A stretch of DNA of 50,085 nt, from contig JAFUCP010000109.1 of assembly GCA_017459565.1 (NCBI GenBank), forward strand, positions 1 to 50,085. The letters are read 5' to 3'. A program made the position numbers and the translations under genes. Below, in pieces: positions 1 to 7,864 of the stretch. The notes under the pieces were generated by a model. The model saw nothing but the letters and a program-made list of their open reading frames with translations. It had not been told where the DNA came from and made no database searches. Source of the DNA: Clostridia bacterium (GTDB taxonomy: Bacteria > Bacillota > Clostridia > Christensenellales > Aristaeellaceae). How positions within the stretch are numbered: position 1 is the first letter of the stretch; each line of letters begins with the position of its first letter.

Positions 1-21
1 GCAAAGCGGTGTTTTGCCGCC

Positions 22-51
22 TTGACACCGCTTGGGCCGGGATGCTACAAT
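22..51 (+). promoter_or_regulatory. Promoter of the CotH-family gene
   Basis: TTGACA (22-27) and TACAAT (46-51) are separated by 18 bp, close to a vegetative sigma-A promoter. A 9-bp inverted repeat, AAGCGGTGT (4-12) and ACACCGCTT (25-33), overlaps the -35 box. It could be an operator or the tail of a terminator from a gene outside the window. Confidence 0.6.
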
Positions 52-138
52 GAAAATGGAAGTTTATCGGTTCAACCGCAGGCAAGCCTTTACCATCGAT
101 TTCATCGCCGCGCCGCGGAGCGCGCAAGGGATATCATC

Positions 139-2976
139 ATGCAAAACAGACAAGACAGACCCAATCGGGAAATATGGCTCACCGTCGCCCTGGCCGCCGT
201 GGTACTGCTGGTGGGCGGTCTGGCGCAGCTGATGGCCGGACGTACAGACGGCCCGCAGGCGTCCACGGTGGCGTTCAGCCGGGTCATGACCGCCAACCGG
301 GACGCCTGCTACCCCGTGAACGGCGCCTGCTACGACTGGGTGGAGCTGGCCAATCCGGGCGAGGCGGATGTTTCGCTGCGCGGCTGGCGACTCTCGGACG
401 ACATCGACCTGCGAGGCGCGTATGTGTTCGGCGACGTGGCCGTCCCCGCCGGGGGCACGCTGCTGGTATACTGCGCCAGGCGACCCGAAGACGCCCCTGA
501 GGGCGCCATCTTCACGGGCTTCAGCCTGGACAGCGAAGGCGAGCTGCTGCTGCTGGCCGACCCCGCCGAGCGCCTGGTGGAGACGCTGACGGTGCCCACG
601 CTGAAGCCGAACTGGGTCTACCGCCGGGATGCATCGGGCGAATGGGTCCAGGAGCCCGCTCAGCCCGAGGGCGGCGCCGCCGCGGAGCCGGACCCCAGCC
701 CGCTTGAGATCAGCGAGGTCATGGCCGCCAACCACAGCACCCTGGCGGACGCGGACGGCGATTATTCCGACTGGATCGAGCTGCACAACGCCGGGGACGC
801 CGCCATCGACCTGGCGGGCTATTGCCTGTCGGACACCGAGGGAAAATCCCGCTGGCCCTTCCCCGCCCTGGCACTGTCGCCGAACGAGTACCTGGTGGTG
901 TTCGCCTCGGGGAAGAACCGGCGCGACCCCGCGGGCGAGCTGCACGCCAACTTCAGCCTCTCCGCCTCGGACGGGGCCGTCCATCTGTACGACGCCGGCG
1001 GGCGCGAGGTATCCCGCCTGGCCTGCGACAACGACGAGGCGGATGTCTCCGTCAGCCGGGACGGCCAGGGCGGCGTCACGGTGCTGTGGCCCGCCACCCC
1101 CGGCTATCACAACAGCGAGGACGGTATGCCCGACGCGCTGCCCATGCTGACGCAGAACTTCCTGGGGCTGTATATCAACGAGCTGATGGACGTGGACGGC
1201 GGCGCGGACTGGGTGGAGCTGTACAACAGCGGCCTTTCAGAGCTGGACCTGTCCGGCATGGGCCTGTCCGACAACCCCGCCCGTCCCAGGAAATGGCAGT
1301 TCCCGCTGGGCACCCGCATCCCCGCGGGCGGCTGTCTGCACGTGGCCCTCTCCGGCGCGGACGCCGCGACGACGGCGGCCTACACCGCCGATTTCGGCCT
1401 CACCCCCGGCGAGACCCTCTGCCTGTCCATGGCGGATGGCACGATCATCGACCGGGTCAAGCTGTACGCCCAGCCCGTGGGGACCAGCTACGGCCGCGCG
1501 CCGGAGCAGCCCCGGTACCGCTATTTTCTGCTGCCCACCCCCGGCGCGCCCAACGCCGGGCAGTCCTACGCGGCGCAGACCGCGAAGGTGGCGTTTTCCC
1601 AGCCGGGCGGACTGCACGACGCGCAAAGCCTGACCGTGACCCTGTCCTCCCAGGAGGGCGCGTCCATCCACTACACCCTGGACGGCTCACAGCCCACCGC
1701 CGCCTCCGCGCTGTACCTGGCGCCCCTGACGCTGACTTCAAGCTGCACCGTCCGCGCCGTGGCACTGCACGACGACATGCTCCCCTCCGCCGGGACCGCC
1801 GCCACCTACATCCTGGGCGATCGGCACGACGGCGTATACACAGTGTGCGTCTCCGGCGACTACGAGGCGCTGATCGGCCCCGCCGGGGCGCTCAACACCG
1901 GCTCAAAGCGCGACGATTACGACGTGTATGTGGAAATCTACGGCCCGGACGGCGCGCAGCTGATCAGCCAGGCCTGCAATCTGAAGCTCAGCGGCCATTC
2001 CAGCCGGGAAAACTATGCCCAGAAGGCCTTCAGGCTCAAGGCGCGATCCGAATACGGCGACAACCGCTTCCGGGCCAAGCTGTTTTCCGGGCGGGATTAC
2101 ACCGCCTTCAAGGCCGTCACGCTGCGCGCCTCCGGCCAGGACAACCAGGAAACCCACATCCGCGACAGCGTCCTCACCGCCCTGGCCGCGGATACCGGCG
2201 TCATGTACCTGGAAAGCGAGGTCGCCGTGGTCTACGTGGACGGCGTATACTGGGGGCTGTACAACCTGCGCGAGCGCGTAACCGCCGATTCCGTGGCCCA
2301 GTTCGAAGGCTGGGATTCCCCGGATGGCACCGTCATCGTGCGCAACGGCGAGCGGGAGGAGGGCAGTCTGTCCGGCTACAACAGCCTGATGAGCTGGATC
2401 GCGGAGGCGGACCTGACCGTCCAGGAAAGCCTGGACAGCCTCGGCACATATGTGGACGTGGAGAACTACCTGGACTATGTGGCGCTGGAGATGTACACCT
2501 GCAACCTGGACCTGTCCAACGTGCGCTGCTACTGCAACCCCGCCGCGGAAGGACGCTGGAAGTGGATCCTCTACGACCTGGATCTGAGCTACCGGGTGGA
2601 CCGCAACATGGCCCGCGACTGGCTGATCCCCGGAGGCGTGGGCACCATCACCCAGCAGGACAACACGCTGTTTGTCAAGCTCATGGAAAACGCGCAGCTG
2701 CGCGATGCGTTCCTTTCGCGCATGGGACAGCTGCTGCGCACCACGTTCAGCGCCGAGAACGTTATTTCCCGCTTCAAGGCCCGGCGCGACCTGATCGCGC
2801 CGGAAATGGCGGCCAACTGCGCCCGCTGGGGCTGGAGCGTGGACAAGTGGCGCGGTGAGTGCGACAAGTTCGAGTCCTACGCCATCACGCGCCCCGCCAG
2901 GCTGGTGGAGTACCTGGGCATGGCCTTTGAACTCAGCGAGGAGGAATCCCTGGCGTATTTCGCGGGCATCGAATAA
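139..2976 (+). CDS. CotH-kinase family surface protein with lamin-tail domains
   Basis: 945-residue protein. The start at 139 is chosen because AAGGGA lies 7 bases upstream and the protein then begins with a short basic stretch and a hydrophobic signal/anchor segment (about residues 13-33). An in-frame start further upstream would sit inside the promoter. Three lamin-tail-like (LTD) repeats follow (about 40-150, 187-320, 344-470; each carries a DWVEL/DWIEL-type motif). Next come a chitobiase C-terminal/Fn3-like module (about 484-553, with HYTLDGSQP) and a CotH kinase-like domain (about 565-920, with LKLSGHSS, LRASGQDNQ, LYNLRERV and ILYDLDLSYR). CotH proteins are atypical kinases known from spore coat. 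In Clostridia such LTD-CotH fusions are mostly uncharacterised and may act at the cell surface. It is monocistronic as far as seen. Substrate unknown. Confidence 0.88.
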   Translation: MQNRQDRPNREIWLTVALAAVVLLVGGLAQLMAGRTDGPQASTVAFSRVMTANRDACYPVNGACYDWVELANPGEADVSLRGWRLSDDIDLRGAYVFGDVAVPAGGTLLVYCARRPEDAPEGAIFTGFSLDSEGELLLLADPAERLVETLTVPTLKPNWVYRRDASGEWVQEPAQPEGGAAAEPDPSPLEISEVMAANHSTLADADGDYSDWIELHNAGDAAIDLAGYCLSDTEGKSRWPFPALALSPNEYLVVFASGKNRRDPAGELHANFSLSASDGAVHLYDAGGREVSRLACDNDEADVSVSRDGQGGVTVLWPATPGYHNSEDGMPDALPMLTQNFLGLYINELMDVDGGADWVELYNSGLSELDLSGMGLSDNPARPRKWQFPLGTRIPAGGCLHVALSGADAATTAAYTADFGLTPGETLCLSMADGTIIDRVKLYAQPVGTSYGRAPEQPRYRYFLLPTPGAPNAGQSYAAQTAKVAFSQPGGLHDAQSLTVTLSSQEGASIHYTLDGSQPTAASALYLAPLTLTSSCTVRAVALHDDMLPSAGTAATYILGDRHDGVYTVCVSGDYEALIGPAGALNTGSKRDDYDVYVEIYGPDGAQLISQACNLKLSGHSSRENYAQKAFRLKARSEYGDNRFRAKLFSGRDYTAFKAVTLRASGQDNQETHIRDSVLTALAADTGVMYLESEVAVVYVDGVYWGLYNLRERVTADSVAQFEGWDSPDGTVIVRNGEREEGSLSGYNSLMSWIAEADLTVQESLDSLGTYVDVENYLDYVALEMYTCNLDLSNVRCYCNPAAEGRWKWILYDLDLSYRVDRNMARDWLIPGGVGTITQQDNTLFVKLMENAQLRDAFLSRMGQLLRTTFSAENVISRFKARRDLIAPEMAANCARWGWSVDKWRGECDKFESYAITRPARLVEYLGMAFELSEEESLAYFAGIE

Positions 2977-2993
2977 AAAATTTTATGCGGTGG

Positions 2994-3022
2994 TTGACAA
3001 ACCCCTGCGCGTGGCCTAAAAT
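2994..3022 (+). promoter_or_regulatory. Promoter of the M-box/mgtE transcript
   Basis: TTGACA (2994-2999), a 17-bp spacer and TAAAAT (3017-3022) give a near-consensus sigma-A promoter starting 18 bp after the stop of the upstream gene. It points to a leader of about 490 nt before mgtE. Confidence 0.8.
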
Positions 3023-3059
3023 AGTAATGCGATGGGGTTTGGATGCCCCGTCGGGACAG

Positions 3060-3234
3060 TTCATCCGGTAAGTAAGGCTAACGCAGGGATATGGATTGCT
3101 GCCGCAAAGTGGTGGAGACACCATGAGAGGGTCAACAGGTGGTATCGAAGCACAAGGTATCATCTAACGCAATTTCACGCGCGGTCGTTTCAAAACGCTG
3201 CCCGCCCTGCGAAGCTGAAGCTCGAACGGTGCGC
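3060..3234 (+). ncRNA. M-box (ykoK-type) magnesium riboswitch
   Basis: The leader shows the ordered landmarks of the M-box aptamer: GTAAGTAAGGCTAACGC, then TTGCTGCCGCAAAG, then the diagnostic GGGTCAACAG (near 3130-3140), and near the end GAAGCTGAAGCTCG. M-box RNAs bind Mg2+ and shut off Mg-transport genes when Mg is abundant. The position directly upstream of a terminator and mgtE supports the call. The exact ends are estimates; a covariance-model search with Rfam RF00380 would settle them. Confidence 0.85.
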
Positions 3235-3254
3235 GTGATGCAAGTGCGATGGTT

Positions 3255-3281
3255 CCGCACCCGTTCGGGTGCGGGTTTTTA
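3255..3281 (+). terminator. Expression-platform terminator of the M-box
   Basis: A perfect 9-bp stem, CCGCACCCG/CGGGTGCGG, with a TT loop is followed by GTTTTTAT. It lies directly after the M-box aptamer and is the expected switchable intrinsic terminator: Mg-bound aptamer, terminator forms, mgtE off. Confidence 0.85.
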
Positions 3282-3310
3282 TATTTCACATTTTGAAAGG
3301 GGTGGAACGA

Positions 3311-3397
3311 ATGGACGCTGGCGGTAGTAGCTATGGCACATACGCAGATCACATACGGCGGTCCGCGCGCGCGGCGTCTGTCTGTTTCGCCATTTGA
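3311..3397 (+). CDS. Possible 28-residue leader peptide upstream of mgtE
   Basis: A short ORF begins at ATG 3311 with a strong Shine-Dalgarno-like AAAGGGGTGG (3296-3305) and ends at TGA 3397. The peptide starts MDAGGSSYGTYADHIRR, continues with an Arg/Ala-rich run, and ends SVCFAI. It lies after the M-box terminator and 126 bp before mgtE, so it would be translated only from read-through transcripts. An 8-bp hairpin (3404-3425) begins 7 nt after its stop. No family is recognised. It could regulate mgtE by translation-coupled attenuation, or be a chance ORF. Confidence 0.4.
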   Translation: MDAGGSSYGTYADHIRRSARAASVCFAI

Positions 3398-3403
3398 CAA
3401 GCA

Positions 3404-3425
3404 GACGGCGCTTTAAGGCGCTGTC
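3404..3425 (+). promoter_or_regulatory. Hairpin between leader ORF and mgtE
   Basis: GACGGCGC (3404-3411) pairs with GCGCTGTC (3418-3425), 8 bp with one G-U, loop TTTAAG. The sequence after it is C-rich rather than T-rich, so it is not a classic intrinsic terminator. The rest of the gap up to mgtE (3426-3523) holds no gene I can support, only the mgtE Shine-Dalgarno GGAGGAG. Confidence 0.45.
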
Positions 3426-3523
3426 CCCCCATTTCATTCTGCGGTGTCCTGCTCCTGTCAGAGGCAGCGGCGCTTTTGATGCGGCGTCGCTCCGGCAATG
3501 ATTGACGATTGGAGGAGTGACCC

Positions 3524-4885
3524 ATGAAAGAGAGAACCGAAATATTGGAGGAGACCTTCCGCAAGCTGGCGGAGGAGAAGAAATACGCGTCCCTGCGAGA
3601 TCTGATGCAGACGCTCTATCCCGCCGATATCGCCACGATTCTGAGCGATATGCCGGAAAAGCTGATGCCCGCCATCTTCCGGCTGCTGCCCAAGGACCTG
3701 GCGGCGGAAACCTTCGTGGAGATGGAGAGCGATATCAAGGAAGCCCTGATCAAGAGCTTTTCCGATACCGAGCTGAAGGCCGTCATTGACGAGATGTACA
3801 TGGACGACGCCGTGGACCTGATCGAGGAGATGCCCGCCAACATGGTGCGCCGCATCCTCAGCCAGGCCGACGCCGACACCCGCAAGCAGATCAACGAAAT
3901 CCTGAAATACAACGACGATTCCGCCGGAAGCGTGATGACCACGGAGTTTGTGGGCCTCACGCCCGACATGACCGCCGCGGATGCCATCAACCAGATCCGC
4001 GCCACCGGCGTCGACAAGGAAACCATCAATACCTGCTATGTGCTGGATGATAAATACCACCTGCTGGGCACGGTGACCATCCGCACGCTGATCCTGGCCG
4101 CCCCGGAGGAGACCTGCCAGAGCCTGATGACCGCCAACGCCATCAGCGTCAATACCACCGACGACCAGGAGAGCGCCGTGCAGACCATGTCGAAGTACGA
4201 CTTCACCTCCTTGCCCGTCGTGGACGCGGAGAACCGCATGGTGGGCATCATCACCGTCGACGACGCCCTGGACATCATGGAAGAGGAGGCCAGCGAGGAT
4301 ATCGCGAAGATGGCCGCTATCACCCCCTCCGACAAGCCCTACCTGCGCACCGGCGTGTTTGAAATCTGGAAAAACCGCATCCCCTGGCTGCTGCTGCTGA
4401 TGGTTTCGGCCACGTTCACCGGCATCGTCATCACCAGCTTCGAAACCGCGCTGGCCGCGCTGCCCATGCTCATCGCCTACATCCCCATGATGATGGACAC
4501 CGGCGGCAACTCCGGCAGCCAGGCCTCGGTCACGGTCATCCGCGCGCTGTCGCTGAACGAGCTGGAATTCAAGGATATCTTCCGCGTCATGTGGAAGGAG
4601 TTCCGGGTGGCGATCCTCTGCGGCGCGACGCTGACCGCCGCCAACTTCGTCAAGCTGATGCTGCTGGACAAGATCCCCGTGGCCGTGGCCGCCACCGTGT
4701 GCCTGACCATGCTGTGTACCATCATCATCGCAAAGCTGGTGGGCTGCACGCTGCCCATGCTGGCCAAGCGCGCCCACCTGGACCCCGCCGTGATGGCCAG
4801 CCCGTTCATCACCACCATCGTGGACGTGCTGAGCCTGTTGATCTACTTCCAGTTTGCCACCATGATCCTCAAGGCGTATATGTAA
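3524..4885 (+). CDS. mgtE: Magnesium transporter MgtE
   Basis: 453 residues, the usual MgtE length. Order of parts: N-terminal helical superfamily domain (about 1-130, with repeated LP.DLAAE/LIEEMPAN helices), a CBS-domain pair (about 135-260, with GSVMTTEFVGL and FTSLPVVDAENRMVGIITVDDA), a linker helix, and a five-helix membrane domain (about 280-453) containing the MgtE signature PMMMDTGGNSGSQAS. MgtE is a Mg2+-gated Mg2+ channel in the inner membrane. The CBS and N domains sense cytosolic Mg and close the pore. The start has GGAGGAG 8 bases upstream. The M-box in its leader adds transcription control by the same ion. Confidence 0.97.
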   Translation: MKERTEILEETFRKLAEEKKYASLRDLMQTLYPADIATILSDMPEKLMPAIFRLLPKDLAAETFVEMESDIKEALIKSFSDTELKAVIDEMYMDDAVDLIEEMPANMVRRILSQADADTRKQINEILKYNDDSAGSVMTTEFVGLTPDMTAADAINQIRATGVDKETINTCYVLDDKYHLLGTVTIRTLILAAPEETCQSLMTANAISVNTTDDQESAVQTMSKYDFTSLPVVDAENRMVGIITVDDALDIMEEEASEDIAKMAAITPSDKPYLRTGVFEIWKNRIPWLLLLMVSATFTGIVITSFETALAALPMLIAYIPMMMDTGGNSGSQASVTVIRALSLNELEFKDIFRVMWKEFRVAILCGATLTAANFVKLMLLDKIPVAVAATVCLTMLCTIIIAKLVGCTLPMLAKRAHLDPAVMASPFITTIVDVLSLLIYFQFATMILKAYM

Positions 4886-4942
4886 GCGTTCAATGGCCAA
4901 AATCCGCGCGGGATTGCGGATCAGCGGCCACCGTCCGCAAAA

Positions 4943-4983
4943 GGCGCGGGAGCGGCTCATTTCCAACCGCTCCCGCGCCTTTG
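4943..4983. terminator. Bidirectional terminator between mgtE and the HD gene
   Basis: A perfect 13-bp stem, GGCGCGGGAGCGG (4943-4955) and CCGCTCCCGCGCC (4967-4979), has an A-run on its left and TTT on its right. It sits between two convergent genes and can serve both. Confidence 0.85.
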
Positions 4984-4986
4984 CGC

Positions 4987-5589
4987 TCATTTACGCTCCG
5001 CCCCAGGCTCCGGCGCGATGCCCCGCGCCCGGGCATCGTCGATCATGGCCTCGGTATCCCGCCGCATTTCGCCGCGCAGCGCCCGCAAATACGGGTGGAA
5101 CGCGGCGTTTTCTTCGCCGTAGGTCAAATTCAACTCGTATTCCAGCGGCAGCCAGGTTTCCACCGCGGATTCGTTGTGGGACTGTATGGCCTCCATGCGG
5201 TCCAGCGCCTTGTACAGCTTCGCCTCCACGGTCTGCTGGGCCTCCATCTCTGCAAACAGCGCGGAAAGCTCTTTGGGCCAGGGCGCTGGCAAGCCGCCGA
5301 TCAGCGCGTCCACCTCCCGGCCCTCCACCACCCGGTCCGCGTCGGTTTTCAGGAAGGTGGGGATATCTCCGGTGACAGCCTCGCCGATGTCATGCACCAG
5401 GCACATGCGGATCACCCTGCCGATGTCCGCCTCCGGGAACTCGTCCTCCATCAGCATGGCCATCAGCGCCACGCGCCAGCTATGCTCCGCCACGCTCTCC
5501 CGCCGCCCGCCGGTGGTCCAGCAGTGGCGCGGCGCGTCCTTGAGATGCTCCATCACCCGCAGAAAATCAATCAATGCCCGTGCGTCCAT
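4987..5589 (-). CDS. HD-domain phosphohydrolase (YfbR-like)
   Basis: 200-residue cytosolic protein with the HD superfamily metal ligands in order: H36 (AEHSWR), H66-D67 (CLVHDIGEA) and D130 (KALDRMEAI). Size and motif spacing match the YfbR/COG1896 group, which contains metal-dependent 5'-deoxynucleotidases and related nucleoside-phosphate hydrolases. AAGGAGG lies 6-7 bases before the ATG. It is a single gene between two terminators, so context gives no pathway. The exact substrate is not readable; a nucleotide house-cleaning role is an inference. Confidence 0.88.
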   Translation of the reverse strand: MDARALIDFLRVMEHLKDAPRHCWTTGGRRESVAEHSWRVALMAMLMEDEFPEADIGRVIRMCLVHDIGEAVTGDIPTFLKTDADRVVEGREVDALIGGLPAPWPKELSALFAEMEAQQTVEAKLYKALDRMEAIQSHNESAVETWLPLEYELNLTYGEENAAFHPYLRALRGEMRRDTEAMIDDARARGIAPEPGAERK

Positions 5590-5638
5590 AAAAAACCTCC
5601 TTGCGTCAGCCAGGTTGCGGAAAAACAGGCTCTACCCC

Positions 5639-5667
5639 AGTATACCATCGCTTTTGCCCAATGGCAA
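5639..5667 (-). promoter_or_regulatory. Promoter of the HD-hydrolase gene
   Basis: On the minus strand, TTGCCA (5667-5662), a 17-bp spacer and TATACT (5644-5639) lie about 50 bp upstream of the start codon. Confidence 0.65.
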
Positions 5668-5717
5668 TGGGCTGCCTCAAATTGACCTCTTCAAGTCATT
5701 TTGAGACAGCCCATTGC
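5664..5717 (-). terminator. Hairpin ending the CUT2 transporter operon
   Basis: Arms GCAATGGGCTGCCTCAAA (5664-5681) and TTTGAGACAGCCCATTGC (5700-5717) form a long stem with one mismatch, 16 bp past the last permease stop. The U-run is weak, so it may be a barrier or processing hairpin rather than a strong terminator. It overlaps the -35 box of the HD gene. Confidence 0.6.
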
Positions 5718-5732
5718 TCTGAATCTATACTG

Positions 5733-6773
5733 TCACTGGGCCTTCTTGCGCTTGCCGCGGTTGGAAAGCACCACGCTCTGCAGGATGATGAAGAAGGCCA
5801 GCATGGCGCCGGTGGTGATGGACTGCCACCAGGGATCCCTCAGGCCGGAGGTGGTGACGATGTTCTTGATGGTCGTCAGCGTCATCACGCCGAAGAAGGT
5901 GCCGATCACGTTGCCCACGCCGCCGGTGAGCAGCGTGCCGCCGATGATGGAGGAGGCGATGGCGTTCATCTCCGCGCCGGTGGCGTTGGTGGCGTTGCCC
6001 GCGCCGGTGTGCATCAAAAACACGAAGCCGGCCACGCCCGCCAGCAGGCTGCTGATCAGATGGGAATAGAAGCGGGTGCGCTTGACGTTGATGCCCAGCA
6101 TCAGCGCACTCTGGCTGTTGCCGCCCACTGCGTACAGGTTGCGGCCCAGGCGGGTATAGCGCAGCATGAGGAAGATGGCGATGACGACGACCAGGGCCAC
6201 CACCACGCCGATTTCCACGCGCGCCGGAACCAGGTTGCCCTTCTTGGCCACGTAGCCCAGCCACGGGATCTCGATCTTGCTCTCCATCAGCTTCTGGAAG
6301 CCCTCGTGGGCCACCTTCTGGGGCTCAACGCTGACGATGGTGGTCATGCCCCGGGCAAAGAACATGCCCGCCAGGGAGATGATGAAGGGCTGTATCTCCA
6401 GATAGGCCACCAAAAAGCCCTGCACCAGCCCGTAGGCCAGGCCGATGCCCAGCGCCAGCAGCGCCGCGGTGAGGATGCTCCCGCCGGCGTTCAGGTGGAC
6501 CACGCAGCTCATCACCACCAGGCAGATCACGCCGCCCACGGAAATGTCGATGCCGCCGCAGATCATGACCGTCGTCAATGAGCAGGCCACGATGATCAGC
6601 GCCGCGTTGTCGTTGAGCATGTCGAAAATCTTCTGGGGGCGCAGAAAGCCGCCGCCCCATATGATCATCGCCAGCACATACATGCCGAAGAAGATGCAGA
6701 TGGTGATGGTCATCAGCAGCTGGGTATCCGTCAGGGGGCCCCTCTTGCGAAGCTCAGCACGGTTGTTCTTCAT
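5733..6773 (-). CDS. CUT2 sugar ABC transporter permease (YjfF-like)
   Basis: 346-residue inner-membrane protein of the RbsC/BPD_transp_2 family, mostly hydrophobic helices. Family motifs include GGIDISVGGVICL and, near the C-terminus, GGTLLTGGVGNVIGTFFGV. It is the last gene of the operon, 2 bp after the preceding permease, so the two are translationally linked and should form the membrane heterodimer. Gene order (binding protein, ATPase, permease, permease) is that of the E. coli galactofuranose system ytfQRT-yjfF. The substrate assignment is by resemblance only; ribose, galactose or another monosaccharide remains possible. Confidence 0.9.
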   Translation of the reverse strand: MKNNRAELRKRGPLTDTQLLMTITICIFFGMYVLAMIIWGGGFLRPQKIFDMLNDNAALIIVACSLTTVMICGGIDISVGGVICLVVMSCVVHLNAGGSILTAALLALGIGLAYGLVQGFLVAYLEIQPFIISLAGMFFARGMTTIVSVEPQKVAHEGFQKLMESKIEIPWLGYVAKKGNLVPARVEIGVVVALVVVIAIFLMLRYTRLGRNLYAVGGNSQSALMLGINVKRTRFYSHLISSLLAGVAGFVFLMHTGAGNATNATGAEMNAIASSIIGGTLLTGGVGNVIGTFFGVMTLTTIKNIVTTSGLRDPWWQSITTGAMLAFFIILQSVVLSNRGKRKKAQ

Positions 6774-6775
6774 GG

Positions 6776-7864
6776 TCAGGCCGCCTCCCTTCTGATTCTC
6801 CCGGAGGCACCCTTGCCGGTCAGCTTCTTCCAGAGCTGCGCGCTCTTTTCCTTCACCACGGGAGAGCCGACGGCCACGATCAGTATGATCACAATGGCCT
6901 TGTAGGCCTTGATATCCGTGGAGGGCACCTTCATGGCGTAGAGCGTGATGGTCAGCGCCTGGATGGCATAGGCCCCCAGCACGGAGCCCACCATCTTGAA
7001 TTTGCCGCCGCCCAGCAGGTTGCCGCCGATGGCGACCGCGAGGATGGCGTCCATTTCCACGTCCAGAAGCAGCGTTTCATGGTTGATCAGGCTCAGCCGG
7101 CTGACGCCGATGACCCCCGCCACCGAGCAGCACGCGCCCAGCAGCACGAAGGTGAGCAGCTTGATGCCCACGGCGTTGATGCCGTTCAGCCGCGCCGCGC
7201 CCTGGTTGATGCCCACCGTCTGCACATACAGGCGCAGGTTGGTGAACTTGAAGATCAGGCCGAATATGACGGCCATCAGCGCCACGATCAGGATCGGCGT
7301 GGGCACGGGCACGCCGGGAATGAAGCTGCCGATGCCGGTGATGATGGGGCTGTCCACCGTGGGCGTCGCGCCGCCGTTGATCCAGTAGGCGATGGAACGG
7401 CCGCAGGTGTACAGGATGAGCGTGGCGATCATGGGCTGGATCTTGAACACGGCCACCAGCACGCCGCTGAAGGAGGCGAACAGCATGGCCACCAGGCAGC
7501 AGGACACGATGCCCAGCGCCACCGTCAGGGGGGTGATCGTAGCGCCGGCGCGCAGGATCTTCACGAACACGCTGCCCGCGATGGCCGCCACCGCGCCCAC
7601 GGAAATGTCCTGTCCGCCGCAGGCCGCGGTGACCAGCGTCATGCCCATGGCCAGCACGGCCAGCTCAGAGGCGCCGTTGAGTATGGAAATCAGGTTGCCC
7701 TGCAGCACCGCGTTGCCCAGGTTGTTCTGGGCCACGCTGATGGAAAAGAAGCCGGGATCACGTATCAGGTTGAAAACCACGATCAGCACGATGGCGATCA
7801 GCGGCACCAGCAGCTGTGAATACTCGCTGCGCAGCCTGGCAGCGAGGGAGCCCTTCCTTGCCAT
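6776..7864 (-). CDS. CUT2 sugar ABC transporter permease (YtfT-like)
   Basis: 362-residue RbsC-family permease with a short basic N-terminus and about eight to ten hydrophobic segments. It carries the family's first-half motif ACGGQDISVGAVAA and the late motif GGNLLGGGKFKMVGSVLGA. Its ATG shares one base with the TAA of the ATPase gene (7864), a classic coupling arrangement, and its own stop lies 2 bp before the next permease. It forms the channel for a monosaccharide together with the following gene; energy comes from the upstream double ATPase. Confidence 0.9.
   Translation of the reverse strand: MARKGSLAARLRSEYSQLLVPLIAIVLIVVFNLIRDPGFFSISVAQNNLGNAVLQGNLISILNGASELAVLAMGMTLVTAACGGQDISVGAVAAIAGSVFVKILRAGATITPLTVALGIVSCCLVAMLFASFSGVLVAVFKIQPMIATLILYTCGRSIAYWINGGATPTVDSPIITGIGSFIPGVPVPTPILIVALMAVIFGLIFKFTNLRLYVQTVGINQGAARLNGINAVGIKLLTFVLLGACCSVAGVIGVSRLSLINHETLLLDVEMDAILAVAIGGNLLGGGKFKMVGSVLGAYAIQALTITLYAMKVPSTDIKAYKAIVIILIVAVGSPVVKEKSAQLWKKLTGKGASGRIRREAA

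Noticed and set aside
64-1110. Long minus-strand ORF opposite the CotH gene
   Set aside because: It is a shadow of the high-GC codon pattern: Gly/Val/Gln/His-rich, without domain or ribosome-binding site, and fully covered by a gene with clear domains. The same holds for the other long antisense ORFs, e.g. 3458-4990, 12129-13802, 35110-36432 and 47878-48933.
822-2858. 2-kb ORF on the plus strand in another frame of the CotH gene
   Set aside because: Extremely Arg/Gly/Pro-rich, the usual result of reading a GC3-rich gene one base out of frame.
5664-5717. Terminal inverted repeat of a mobile element
   Set aside because: The two arms face each other across only 18 bp and lie just past an operon end, so a terminator or barrier hairpin explains them better.
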